NCBI GenBank assembly: GCA_024763495.1
Contig: JANTFJ010000079.1
Coordinates: 1 to 9,462, forward strand
Reading direction: 5' to 3'
Length of the DNA: 9,462 bases
From: Desulfobulbaceae bacterium
GTDB lineage: Bacteria; Desulfobacterota; Desulfobulbia; Desulfobulbales; SURF-16
Shown: positions 1 to 6,688 of the stretch, piece by piece
How the letters are laid out: every line of letters starts with the position of its first letter
Numbering within the stretch: position 1 is the stretch's first letter
Program-made: the position numbers and the translations under genes
Notes under the pieces: generated by a model
Seen by the model: the letters and a program-made list of their open reading frames with translations, nothing else
Databases searched by the model: none
What the model was told of the DNA's origin: nothing

Positions 1-11
1 AACTTTCTGAC

Positions 12-39
12 TTGAGATAAGTATTTGAAGTCATATAAC
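12..39 (+). promoter_or_regulatory. Candidate sigma-70 promoter upstream of the PPDK-like gene
   Basis: TTGAGA (12-17) and TATAAC (34-39) are separated by 16 bp; each hexamer is one base off consensus. It would start transcription near position 46, reading rightward through the 59-165 palindrome toward the gene at 386. The distance to that gene is long (about 340 nt), so it could instead serve nothing or an unseen transcript. A lone TATAAT at 187-192 lacks a convincing -35 box and is a weaker alternative. Confidence 0.3.
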
Positions 40-58
40 ATCACCAATAAAACTCGCT

Positions 59-165
59 CGTCATTCCGGCATGTCTTTAGCCGGAGGTAAGCGAGGAGCG
101 AGACTCCGATCCATAAAGTTAGCCGATGATCCCTGGATTCCGGCTAAAGACTTGCCGGAATGACG
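59..165. repeat. 107-bp palindromic intergenic repeat
   Basis: Two 27-base arms (59-85 and 139-165) are reverse complements with one mismatch, at the fourteenth base of the left arm. The ends read CGTCATTCCGGC outward, and a 53-base spacer separates the arms. The CATTCCGGC...GCCGGAATG signature is known from dispersed intergenic repeats in several bacterial groups. The right arm can also pair with a nearer segment: TTAGCCG (119-125) is the exact complement of CGGCTAA (141-147), so the transcript has two mutually exclusive folds. No clear target-site duplication flanks it, and no protein is encoded. Confidence 0.8.
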
Positions 166-385
166 ATATATCTATGCTGCAAATTGTATAATTTATAGAA
201 ATCATTAATAAAACAACAAGTCAAAAAGTTGAGTTTATAAATATAGTCCCTGCGGAAGTCGGCTCTCTGGACGGTTCATGTAATGAGCTTTGCTTCATAT
301 TTTTTGTAAGCGTTCACCAGTATCTCACGGAGTCGGAGTTTATGCCCTGTTTTTAAGGGTGCTTACCATCTTTAGAACCAATTCC
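166..385 (+). other. AT-rich leader of the PPDK-like gene, no gene seen
   Basis: Positions 166-246 are very rich in A and T; the rest is mixed. I see no convincing small gene, tRNA or riboswitch. The reading frame of the downstream protein stays open back to a TTG at 290, but the extra 32 residues it would add overlap repeat-like sequence and look unlike protein, so I treat the stretch as untranslated. No Shine-Dalgarno sequence is visible just before the ATG at 386. Confidence 0.5.
306..366. repeat. Possible remnant of a GTAAGC-ended miniature element
   Basis: The stretch begins GTAAGCGTTCACC (306) and ends GGGTGCTTAC (366), so its two ends are inverted GTAAGC sequences followed by similar ACC-type bases. 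The same ends appear in the better supported elements at 4711, 5027, 6389 and 9418. No flanking duplication is visible. It sits only 19 bases before the start codon at 386 and may have displaced the original ribosome binding site. This is a weak call. Confidence 0.3.
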
Positions 386-3300
386 ATGGCCAAAATAGAA
401 TCAGACGCACTGAAAGCTAATCTCCAGGAAACCGCTGTTGGTGAAGTTGTTATTCCCGCCTCCATGACTGTGCTCAGCGAGATTGTCGCCAACATGAAGG
501 GCATCCGTAACTCCATTGACAATCTTCTCTATGAGATTCATCATCCTTACCGTAACTGGAATTTGATTATTCCCAAACTGCGGGCCTTTGTCCTGAAAAA
601 CGCGGCCCTGTACCAGAAGAACCCCAAGGGGCCGGAGGCCTTCAGCCGTTTTACCGATATTTTTTTTCAGGCCCTGGAGGAGTCCCGGCGAAATCACACC
701 CTGCTGGGCCTGACCATGGAATCTCAGCTCGCCTATATAGATAAAATCGTGGCCATGGATCCTGCCTCGGTTTTACGCTTTGAGGAAGCCTTTGCCAACT
801 GTTTCAACCGGCTGCTCCGGCTGGATGACCAGATTATCATGTTCATGGTTCAGGGCCGTCATCCCATGAAAAAAATCGCCTCTTTTCTGCTTAAATTCAA
901 CCGGGAACAGCAGATTGAGGCTGATCACAGATACGATCTCCGCCCTGTCGGTCGCCTTATGCGGCGCGTACTTATTTTAAACTATCAATACTGGCTGGCG
1001 GAAGATGATCCCCTGCCCTGGTTCCTGGAACAGTGCGACACCATGTGCAATGACTGGCAGGCAGGCCGCCTGTTTAACGCTATTTCCCACAATGAGCTGA
1101 AAAAACATTTAGAGATTGTTAAAAATATTGACATTGATGCTACTCCGGAAAAACTGGCTGATATCCTTCAGCTTCCGGCCCATATGGATCTGGTTCGACT
1201 TTACAAAAAAATTCCGGAAAAACTGGCCGAATTACAACAAAAAGAGGATGCAGGCTTAGAAAGCAGCAACATAGACCGCTTTGCCGAAAACCGGAAACTT
1301 CTTTTTCTCTTCCGCATTATGAAAACCAGTGGTCTTTATCTGATTCACGAAGAGACCCTGCGTGAAATAAACCGCAGCCTGGTAAATCTTATCCGCCGTC
1401 AGACTTTTGATGAAATAAAATCATTTCTCCTTACCACCCTGCAGCTCTTAAAGGCTAATGTCAGAAGATACCCACATACATCCATGCAATGTATCCAGGT
1501 GCTTGGTACAGAAGTTTTTAAACGAGGCAACAGCAGGCTGGTTGAAACTTTTTTATGGGAAGTTGTCCGCTTCGGCTTTCAGTATGCCAATGTTATCGGG
1601 GTGGACGAGGACTGGCAGCCTATTACCAATCCGGCTCATCTGGCCAATATCAGGGTCTGGCTCAACCTGATCATGCAGGAGCCTAAATGGTGTTCAATCC
1701 TTTTTTCCGCCCTGATCATCAATCTCAATCTTTCCGGAACCTGCGTCAAGGATACGGATCTCTTTCAGCGTGATATTACTAAACTCCTCAATCATCCAAT
1801 AGAACCTGTTTACAATCTGGTTAAGCAATTTGCCAAAATAATGCCGGTTTTTTTTAATGAAATAGGAGCAGAAGGTTATTTGCGCGAAGTTTCAACAGAA
1901 ATTGACGAAATACATAAACGTCAGGATGTTCTTATTCATTTTCTTCGCAAGCAAAGCCATGTAGAAAGTTCAAACCTGATTGTCGGCTTTATCCAGGCTA
2001 TTATTGTTTTCTGGAAAACCAGGGATCGGGAGGAGTTAAAAGATTATCTTCCGGAAGAGGTCTTAAGTCAAATAGCGACAGAAGGGGTATTTATTGATGA
2101 TCTTCATATTCTGGTCAAGCGGGCTTTTGAGCTTGACCAGATTAACAGCGAACAGGATCTGCTTGATTGGGATCAGGACAGGATAAGAAGTTTTCTCGAC
2201 AAACAACGTGACCTCAAACAGGTGGAGATCAATCGGTTTTTTCTACTGGTCAAGATGTATAAGCTGCTGGATCAAAAATACAATCTCAACCTCCGGGAAA
2301 TGCGTCACCAGCTTGAACAGGCAATCAGTGGCGGTTTTCCGGAAATGGAAGAACTGCTGACCGACCTGCAAAAATGCGACACCTTTCATTGCCTCAGTTC
2401 CCTGCTTGGAGCCCTGGAAAAATTAAAGGAAATAATTCTCAGTCCCGACACTTTTGAAGTCAGGGAAGATATTTATTACAAACGCCATATTGCTGTTGAT
2501 ATTCCCTCAGTGTATGGCCGTTACAGTGAGAAAAAATTTGACGCTCTCGGCCTGACCTTTCGCCTGGAGGGACTGGCCAATATCTATCTGGAAAAATTAC
2601 CGGCCACGGTAAATCTCTCATTTATAACCAAGGCTACTTTTTTAAGAATTGTCAAATGCCTGCGTCTCTATCTCCGGGCCTTGAAAATCGATGGGATTGC
2701 CAGTCGCCGCCTGGAGACCTATGTTTCGTTATTAACCAGCTCCCTGGGCATCAAACGTTTCTCCTATACCCAGTATCTTGATATCTGCCGGGGTCTTTCC
2801 GAAGGCGTGAAAGATGTAATCTATGCCTATTACACCAATATCCACCAGAACAATCTATCCATAATAATTCCCCAGATCGGGCCGGAAAACCTGCTGGCCA
2901 AGTACCGCAATCTCTGGCATCGGGCAAAGGACAACCCGGAACTGCCCACCAAGGACAGTGTCCATCGTCTGTCCGAAGCCTTTCTTCGTGATCTGATTGC
3001 CACCACCTTCGGTCTCCAGCATCTGGACAATTTTATTACTCGAATTTCCCAGACCCTTGAACAGCAGCGCGAGGTACTGGATGAAAAAAGTCTCGACCTG
3101 TTAATGAGTTATAATCCAAAAAAGGTTATTCACCTGCTCCACCAGCGTAATCCCCAGGCCAACAACCTGATCCTCCTGGGCAACAAGGGGTTTAATCTCA
3201 CCCTGCTGGCCGGGGACGATAAACCTGTACCTCCCGGCTTTATCATCACCACCGAAATTTTCCGCTGTTGGCGGGTAGTGCGGGACTTTTTTAAGGCCAG

Positions 3301-4657
3301 GGATGAATTTATGCAGCAGGCCCGCCAGTCCATGAATTTGCTTGAAAGAAAAACGGGCAGAATTTTCGGTGACCTGGAAAATCCTCTGCTGGTCTCGGTA
3401 AGAAGCGGCGCTGCTATTTCCATGCCCGGTATGATGGCGACAATTCATAACGTTGGTCTCAATCAGGATATAGTAGAAGGCTTTGCCGAGGCCACGGGCA
3501 AAGAATATCTGGCCTGGGATAATTACCGGCGTTTTCTGCAATCATGGGCCATGACCAAGGGAATTGAGCGAGAAGTTTTTCAACGGCTGATGAACGAGGC
3601 CAAAGCTCGGTATAAGGTCAGGGTAAAAAGTCAGTTTTCCTCTGTTCACATGAAAGAACTGGCCCTGAATTATCAACAGACAATTCGGGAACTGGGCATT
3701 GATATTCCGGATGACCCCTGGCTGCAGCTCACAGGTGCCCTGGAAATGGTTCTTCGTTCCTGGGATGCTCCCAAGACCAGGGGATACCGCAGTTTAATGG
3801 ATGTCTCCGACTCCTGGGGAACAGCAGTTATTATTCAGGCCATGGTCTTTGGTAATCTGGGGCGGGAATCAGGCAGCGGGGTAGTTTTTACCGCCCATCC
3901 ATACCGTAAAGTTCGCAGGGTTGCTCTCTGGGGCGATTATGCCTGCGGCGATCAGGGCGAGGATATTGTCAGCGGCCTGGTCAATACCTATCCTATTTCC
4001 GTTGAACAGGCAGAGATTGATGGTCGGCCCATAGCCTTCAGCCTGGAAAAAAAATCTCCGGAAACTTATCAGGAGCTTTTGAACATTGCCAGGGATCTGG
4101 TCTATGAAAAACATTGGAATCCCCAGGAAATAGAATTTACCTTTGAAGGGCCGAGGCGCTCTGATCTCTTTATTCTCCAGACCAGGGATATGATTACCAT
4201 CAAGAAGAAAGAACGATTTAAGGTTTTTACCGATGACGCTGAAAACAGTGATGCTTTCCTGGCCAAAGGAATAGGGGTAAGCGGCAGTGCCCTGGCAGGC
4301 CGGGCCGTATTCAGCGAAGAAAATATTAATACCCTGCGCCGGGAAGACCCGGACTCTGCCCTGATCCTTATCCGCCAGGATACTGTCCCGGAAGACATCA
4401 GGGAAATTTCCCAGGCCGACGGCCTGCTTACTGCCAGGGGCGGCCAGACATCCCATGCTGCCGTGGTTACCCTGCGCCTGGAAAAAACCTGCGTGGTGGG
4501 CTGCCAGACTCTCCAGGTTTTTGAGACCGGAGAATACTGCCTGGTCAGCGGCCATAAAATTAAATTCGGCGATCCCGTCAGCATTGACGGCAGAAAAGGA
4601 CTCTTCCTGAAAGGCTCCCATCCCACTGAAGAGCAGGTACATATTCTACCTATTTAA
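386..4657 (+). CDS. PPDK-like phosphotransferase with a large unassigned N-terminal region (PEP/pyruvate-binding domain protein)
   Basis: A protein of 1423 residues from the ATG at 386. Residues 1 to about 920 match no domain I recognise; they look largely helical. From about 922 it follows the nucleotide-binding half of pyruvate phosphate dikinase: LLGNKGFNL with the lysine at 934, VRSG with the arginine at 1006, SMPGMM at 1012-1017, an internal MVFGN block, QGEDIVSG, then IEFT (Glu1250) and LQTRD (Gln1265, Arg1267), all expected in the ATP-grasp site. The swivelling domain follows, with GGQTSHAAVV carrying the phospho-acceptor His1357 and a closing SIDGRKG motif. The C-terminal PEP/pyruvate TIM barrel that completes PPDK and PEP synthase is absent. 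The protein probably autophosphorylates its histidine from ATP; the acceptor is unknown and may bind the N-terminal region. Glucan water dikinase has the opposite domain order, so it is less likely. No Shine-Dalgarno sequence supports the start, and a TTG at 290 is the only longer option. No intrinsic terminator follows. Confidence 0.85.
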   Translation: MAKIESDALKANLQETAVGEVVIPASMTVLSEIVANMKGIRNSIDNLLYEIHHPYRNWNLIIPKLRAFVLKNAALYQKNPKGPEAFSRFTDIFFQALEESRRNHTLLGLTMESQLAYIDKIVAMDPASVLRFEEAFANCFNRLLRLDDQIIMFMVQGRHPMKKIASFLLKFNREQQIEADHRYDLRPVGRLMRRVLILNYQYWLAEDDPLPWFLEQCDTMCNDWQAGRLFNAISHNELKKHLEIVKNIDIDATPEKLADILQLPAHMDLVRLYKKIPEKLAELQQKEDAGLESSNIDRFAENRKLLFLFRIMKTSGLYLIHEETLREINRSLVNLIRRQTFDEIKSFLLTTLQLLKANVRRYPHTSMQCIQVLGTEVFKRGNSRLVETFLWEVVRFGFQYANVIGVDEDWQPITNPAHLANIRVWLNLIMQEPKWCSILFSALIINLNLSGTCVKDTDLFQRDITKLLNHPIEPVYNLVKQFAKIMPVFFNEIGAEGYLREVSTEIDEIHKRQDVLIHFLRKQSHVESSNLIVGFIQAIIVFWKTRDREELKDYLPEEVLSQIATEGVFIDDLHILVKRAFELDQINSEQDLLDWDQDRIRSFLDKQRDLKQVEINRFFLLVKMYKLLDQKYNLNLREMRHQLEQAISGGFPEMEELLTDLQKCDTFHCLSSLLGALEKLKEIILSPDTFEVREDIYYKRHIAVDIPSVYGRYSEKKFDALGLTFRLEGLANIYLEKLPATVNLSFITKATFLRIVKCLRLYLRALKIDGIASRRLETYVSLLTSSLGIKRFSYTQYLDICRGLSEGVKDVIYAYYTNIHQNNLSIIIPQIGPENLLAKYRNLWHRAKDNPELPTKDSVHRLSEAFLRDLIATTFGLQHLDNFITRISQTLEQQREVLDEKSLDLLMSYNPKKVIHLLHQRNPQANNLILLGNKGFNLTLLAGDDKPVPPGFIITTEIFRCWRVVRDFFKARDEFMQQARQSMNLLERKTGRIFGDLENPLLVSVRSGAAISMPGMMATIHNVGLNQDIVEGFAEATGKEYLAWDNYRRFLQSWAMTKGIEREVFQRLMNEAKARYKVRVKSQFSSVHMKELALNYQQTIRELGIDIPDDPWLQLTGALEMVLRSWDAPKTRGYRSLMDVSDSWGTAVIIQAMVFGNLGRESGSGVVFTAHPYRKVRRVALWGDYACGDQGEDIVSGLVNTYPISVEQAEIDGRPIAFSLEKKSPETYQELLNIARDLVYEKHWNPQEIEFTFEGPRRSDLFILQTRDMITIKKKERFKVFTDDAENSDAFLAKGIGVSGSALAGRAVFSEENINTLRREDPDSALILIRQDTVPEDIREISQADGLLTARGGQTSHAAVVTLRLEKTCVVGCQTLQVFETGEYCLVSGHKIKFGDPVSIDGRKGLFLKGSHPTEEQVHILPI

Positions 4658-4664
4658 GGCACGG

Positions 4665-4885
4665 GTAAACGCTTAGAGACTTGAATGTTGCAAAGATTTA
4701 CTCCCTGGTGGTAACTACTCATGGGGTAAGCGCCTAATGAGTGCAAACGTCTGTATTTGTAACTGATTGCAGGGTGCCGGAGATTTTCGTGATCAGACTG
4801 ACGCAGCATACTGGTGCTATGTAAGACAGGCTGATCGCGGAAATATGCGGTGCCCTGTGAGCCGTTACCCCTGGTGAACGGTTAC
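4665..4885. repeat. Possible older element interrupted by repeat copy 1
   Basis: If copy 1 and one of its flanking duplications are removed, GTAAACGCTTAGAG (4665) would lie about 55 bases from GGTGAACGGTTAC (ending 4885). The reverse complement of the latter, GTAACCGTTCACC, closely matches the GTAAGCGTTCACC end at 306. This suggests copy 1 landed inside an older GTAA-ended element. The outer flanks show no duplication, so this rests only on end similarity. Confidence 0.25.
4711..4868. mobile_element. 158-bp IS66-type miniature element, copy 1, with 8-bp target duplication
   Basis: The left end reads GTAACTACTCATGGGG and the right end, reverse complemented, reads GTAACGGCTCACAGGG: 12 of 16 bases match. 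CCCTGGTG stands immediately outside both ends (4703-4710 and 4869-4876), a perfect 8-bp duplication. IS66-family elements are known for ends starting GTAA and 8-bp duplications, and no transposase is present, so a non-autonomous derivative is the best reading. Inside are two 31-base arms (4770-4800 and 4827-4857) around a 26-base loop; on the + strand they pair with four G-U pairs and three mismatches. From 4753 to the right end it matches copy 2 with four differences in 116 bases. It lies between the PPDK-like gene and the xylanase gene. Confidence 0.8.
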
Positions 4886-4996
4886 GGAAAAATAACCGCT
4901 CCTGTACTTAAAAAGCCGGAACCTGGCCCGAAAAAGAATAATCAAGCATGGTGTCCCCAGGATTACCAGGATGCACTGTTGCCGACTGACCTCAAG
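4877..4996. other. Spacer between the two repeat copies, no gene seen
   Basis: This 120-base stretch holds a short inverted pair (GGTTA near 4880 and TAACC near 4893) and otherwise nothing I recognise. An open frame crosses it (4850-5140 on the + strand), but it runs through both repeat copies and has no ribosome binding site, so I do not call it a gene. Confidence 0.5.
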
Positions 4997-5025
4997 TTGA
5001 CACATAAACGGAATATAACTATAAT
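4997..5025 (+). promoter_or_regulatory. Perfect consensus sigma-70 promoter for the xylanase gene
   Basis: TTGACA (4997-5002), exactly 17 bases, then TATAAT (5020-5025): both hexamers and the spacing match the optimum. Transcription would begin near 5032, just inside the left end of repeat copy 2, giving the xylanase mRNA a leader of about 190 nt that carries the whole copy 2 hairpin. Before that element was present the leader would have been only about 35 to 40 nt. The next + strand gene is the xylanase at 5225, so this is its likely promoter. Confidence 0.75.
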
Positions 5026-5026
5026 T

Positions 5027-5184
5027 GTAACTACTCACATGGTAAGCACCTTGTCCTGGTTAACCACCGTATTTGTAACTGGTTGCAGGGTGCCGGAGAT
5101 TTTCGTGATCAGACTGGCGCCGCATACTGGTGCTATATAAGACAGGCTGATCGCGGAAATATGCGGTGCCCTGTGAGCCGTTAC
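5027..5184. mobile_element. 158-bp IS66-type miniature element, copy 2, in the xylanase leader
   Basis: It has the same length as copy 1. The left end GTAACTACTCACATGG and the reverse-complemented right end GTAACGGCTCACAGGG agree at 13 of 16 bases. Positions 5069-5184 differ from copy 1 at only four sites, while the first 42 bases are clearly more diverged, so the copy may be a chimera or the product of gene conversion. The hairpin arms are 5086-5116 and 5143-5173. Unlike copy 1 and the element at 6389, no 8-bp duplication is visible (CTATAATT on the left, ATGGCAAG on the right). It lies between the consensus promoter and the xylanase start and would be transcribed as untranslated leader. Confidence 0.7.
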
Positions 5185-5224
5185 ATGGCAAGAATGTTAC
5201 GTTAACTCTTAACTTGTAACTATT

Positions 5225-6379
5225 ATGAAAAAAATTCTGTTCTTAAACCTACTGTTATGTTTGTTGTTGCTTGGTTGCTACAAATCAATGCATCGACACC
5301 GGCCACCTTTGTCCAGGCATCATTCATCCTCTAATCACCAGGTCGCAGCAAGGCGACAGATGCCGGAAAATGAAAGTTTGCGGGAAATTGTCAAAGAAAA
5401 ATATCCTGACGGCAGTGTTATTATAGGAGCTACAATCGCTGCCCGGTCTCTTGGAACAAAAACAGGGATGATTTTAGACCGGGAATTCGGCTACGTAACT
5501 CCGGAAAACGATTTTAAACAAACTACTATCCATCCTGACCCCCGGACATGGAATTGGAGACTGGCTGATAAATGGCCGCAACATATTATCGAAAATAAGC
5601 AGATTTTGAGAATGCATTGTCCCATTGGCCCACAATGTTCAAAATGGACGAAAAGTGATAACAGAACAGCACAGGAACTTATCGTCAATGAAGAGGAATT
5701 TCTTACGGAGGTCTGCAAACGCTATAATAATAAACAGGGCATTGAATATATGGATGTAGTCAATGAGACTGTAATTGATGGGAAATGGCATAAAAATAAA
5801 CCGGGAAACAAAAAATGGGAATGTCCCTGGTATATTATTGGACTGGATAAAGACCGAAACAGAACCCCGCTCTACATAAAAAAAGCCTTTATAATCGCTG
5901 AGAAATATGCCCCGAATTTAAAATTTATCTACAACCATCATGAAGATCCCACAAAATATAAGTCATGGAATCTGATAAAAGAAACTATAAGTTATTTAAG
6001 AAATCAGGGTCTGAGGGTTGACGGAATAGGCTGGCAGGCTCATGTAGACAATAACTGGGCCACCAAAGACAATTTAAATGATCTCGAGAGATTAATTAGA
6101 TGGGCGCATGCTAATAACCTTGAATTTCATGTTACGGAAGCAAGTGTATGGCTGAAGCATGGTCACAGTAAAAAAGATTTTGAAGAACAGGCTTTTACAT
6201 ATCAGGCAATTCTTAAGGTGTTACTCAAAAATCATTCTACCGGCAGGGTCGGTTGGAACACATGGCATGTTGATGACGGTCATGGGTGGCGCAGAAAATT
6301 GTCTCCGGCCCTGTTTGATGCTGCTTACAGGCCGAAGCCGGCATATTTTGCCATACGAAACGCCCTGGAAAATAACTGA
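5225..6379 (+). CDS. GH10 endo-1,4-beta-xylanase-like lipoprotein
   Basis: A protein of 384 residues. It begins with a lipoprotein signal peptide: a basic start, a leucine-rich core, and the lipobox LLGC with the acylated cysteine at 18. Tyr19 at the next position does not suggest inner-membrane retention, so the outer membrane is likely. A His/Arg-rich linker runs to about residue 50. The rest follows glycoside hydrolase family 10: TPENDFK (Glu94, Asn95, Lys98), His131, VVNE with the acid/base Glu181, GIGWQAH (Gln271, His273), VTE with the nucleophile Glu305, and Trp347 and Trp355 near the end. Retaining cleavage of xylan or a related beta-1,4-glycan is expected. The segment after His131 reads CPIGPQCSKW, so the usual tryptophan four residues on is glycine, which marks a divergent subgroup. 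The start is set by the signal peptide; no Shine-Dalgarno sequence precedes it. The gene looks richer in A and T than its neighbours and is bracketed by miniature elements, so acquisition by transfer is possible. Confidence 0.88.
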   Translation: MKKILFLNLLLCLLLLGCYKSMHRHRPPLSRHHSSSNHQVAARRQMPENESLREIVKEKYPDGSVIIGATIAARSLGTKTGMILDREFGYVTPENDFKQTTIHPDPRTWNWRLADKWPQHIIENKQILRMHCPIGPQCSKWTKSDNRTAQELIVNEEEFLTEVCKRYNNKQGIEYMDVVNETVIDGKWHKNKPGNKKWECPWYIIGLDKDRNRTPLYIKKAFIIAEKYAPNLKFIYNHHEDPTKYKSWNLIKETISYLRNQGLRVDGIGWQAHVDNNWATKDNLNDLERLIRWAHANNLEFHVTEASVWLKHGHSKKDFEEQAFTYQAILKVLLKNHSTGRVGWNTWHVDDGHGWRRKLSPALFDAAYRPKPAYFAIRNALENN

Positions 6380-6388
6380 AACAGCAAG

Positions 6389-6578
6389 GTAACTGCTCAG
6401 GGGGCGCTGCCATAGCGCTCAATAAAGTACACCCAGGTGGCGATAACCACATAACTGTAAGGAATTCAGGGGCACCGCCATGCGCGTGCTCCACGCCCTG
6501 CGATAATACATCGGTATATCGCAGGATAGAAGTGTGCGCGGGGTGGTATTCATGAAGCGCTTACCCCAGAGTAGTCAG
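6389..6578. mobile_element. 190-bp IS66-type miniature element with 8-bp target duplication, just after the xylanase stop
   Basis: The left end is GTAACTGCTCAGGGGG and the right end, reverse complemented, is CTGACTACTCTGGGGT: 11 of 16 bases match. ACAGCAAG lies directly outside both ends (6381-6388 and 6579-6586), a perfect 8-bp duplication. The right end continues as GGGGTAAGCGC, as does the left end of copy 1, so the elements are related. The interior differs from the 158-bp copies. It forms a nested hairpin: an inner stem CCTGCGATA/TATCGCAGG and an outer stem between about 6475 and 6550 with several G-U pairs on the + strand. The insertion lies nine bases after the xylanase stop and separates that gene from its terminator by 190 bases. 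Confidence 0.8.
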
Positions 6579-6610
6579 ACAGCAAGTTCTCCCCCAAAAA
6601 GGGTATTACC

Positions 6611-6644
6611 AATCGGGCGGGATTAAATCCCGCCCGATTTTTTT
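6611..6644 (+). terminator. Intrinsic terminator for the xylanase gene
   Basis: A perfect 12-bp GC-rich stem (6611-6622 with 6628-6639, AATCGGGCGGGA and its complement), a 5-base loop, and a run of seven T at 6638-6644. The T run is only on the + strand side, so it terminates rightward transcription from the xylanase gene. On the - strand the hairpin is not followed by T, so it is a poor terminator for the barrel gene ending at 6689. Confidence 0.9.
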
Positions 6645-6688
6645 AATATTCGAACAGCCTCCTGGTTTCGAAGTCTTCGTTTATCAGC

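Noticed and set aside
290..385. TTG-initiated extension of the PPDK-like protein by 32 residues
   Set aside because: The added residues overlap repeat-like sequence and have no binding site or domain character; the ATG at 386 is simpler, though not proven.
3869..4642. A 257-codon open frame on the - strand inside the PPDK-like gene, with other long antisense frames nearby
   Set aside because: They lie opposite well conserved PPDK motifs and their translations resemble nothing; they are shadows of the real frame.
4850..5140. A 96-codon open frame between the PPDK-like and xylanase genes
   Set aside because: It runs through both repeat copies, has no ribosome binding site and gives no recognisable protein.
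4711..5184. CRISPR array or tandem regulatory repeats
   Set aside because: There are only two copies, 158 bp each, about 316 bp apart, with inverted ends and a target duplication on one; this is an insertion element pattern.
4711..6578. Composite transposon carrying the xylanase gene
   Set aside because: Two of the elements have their own separate 8-bp duplications and the outermost flanks differ, so joint movement as one unit is not supported.
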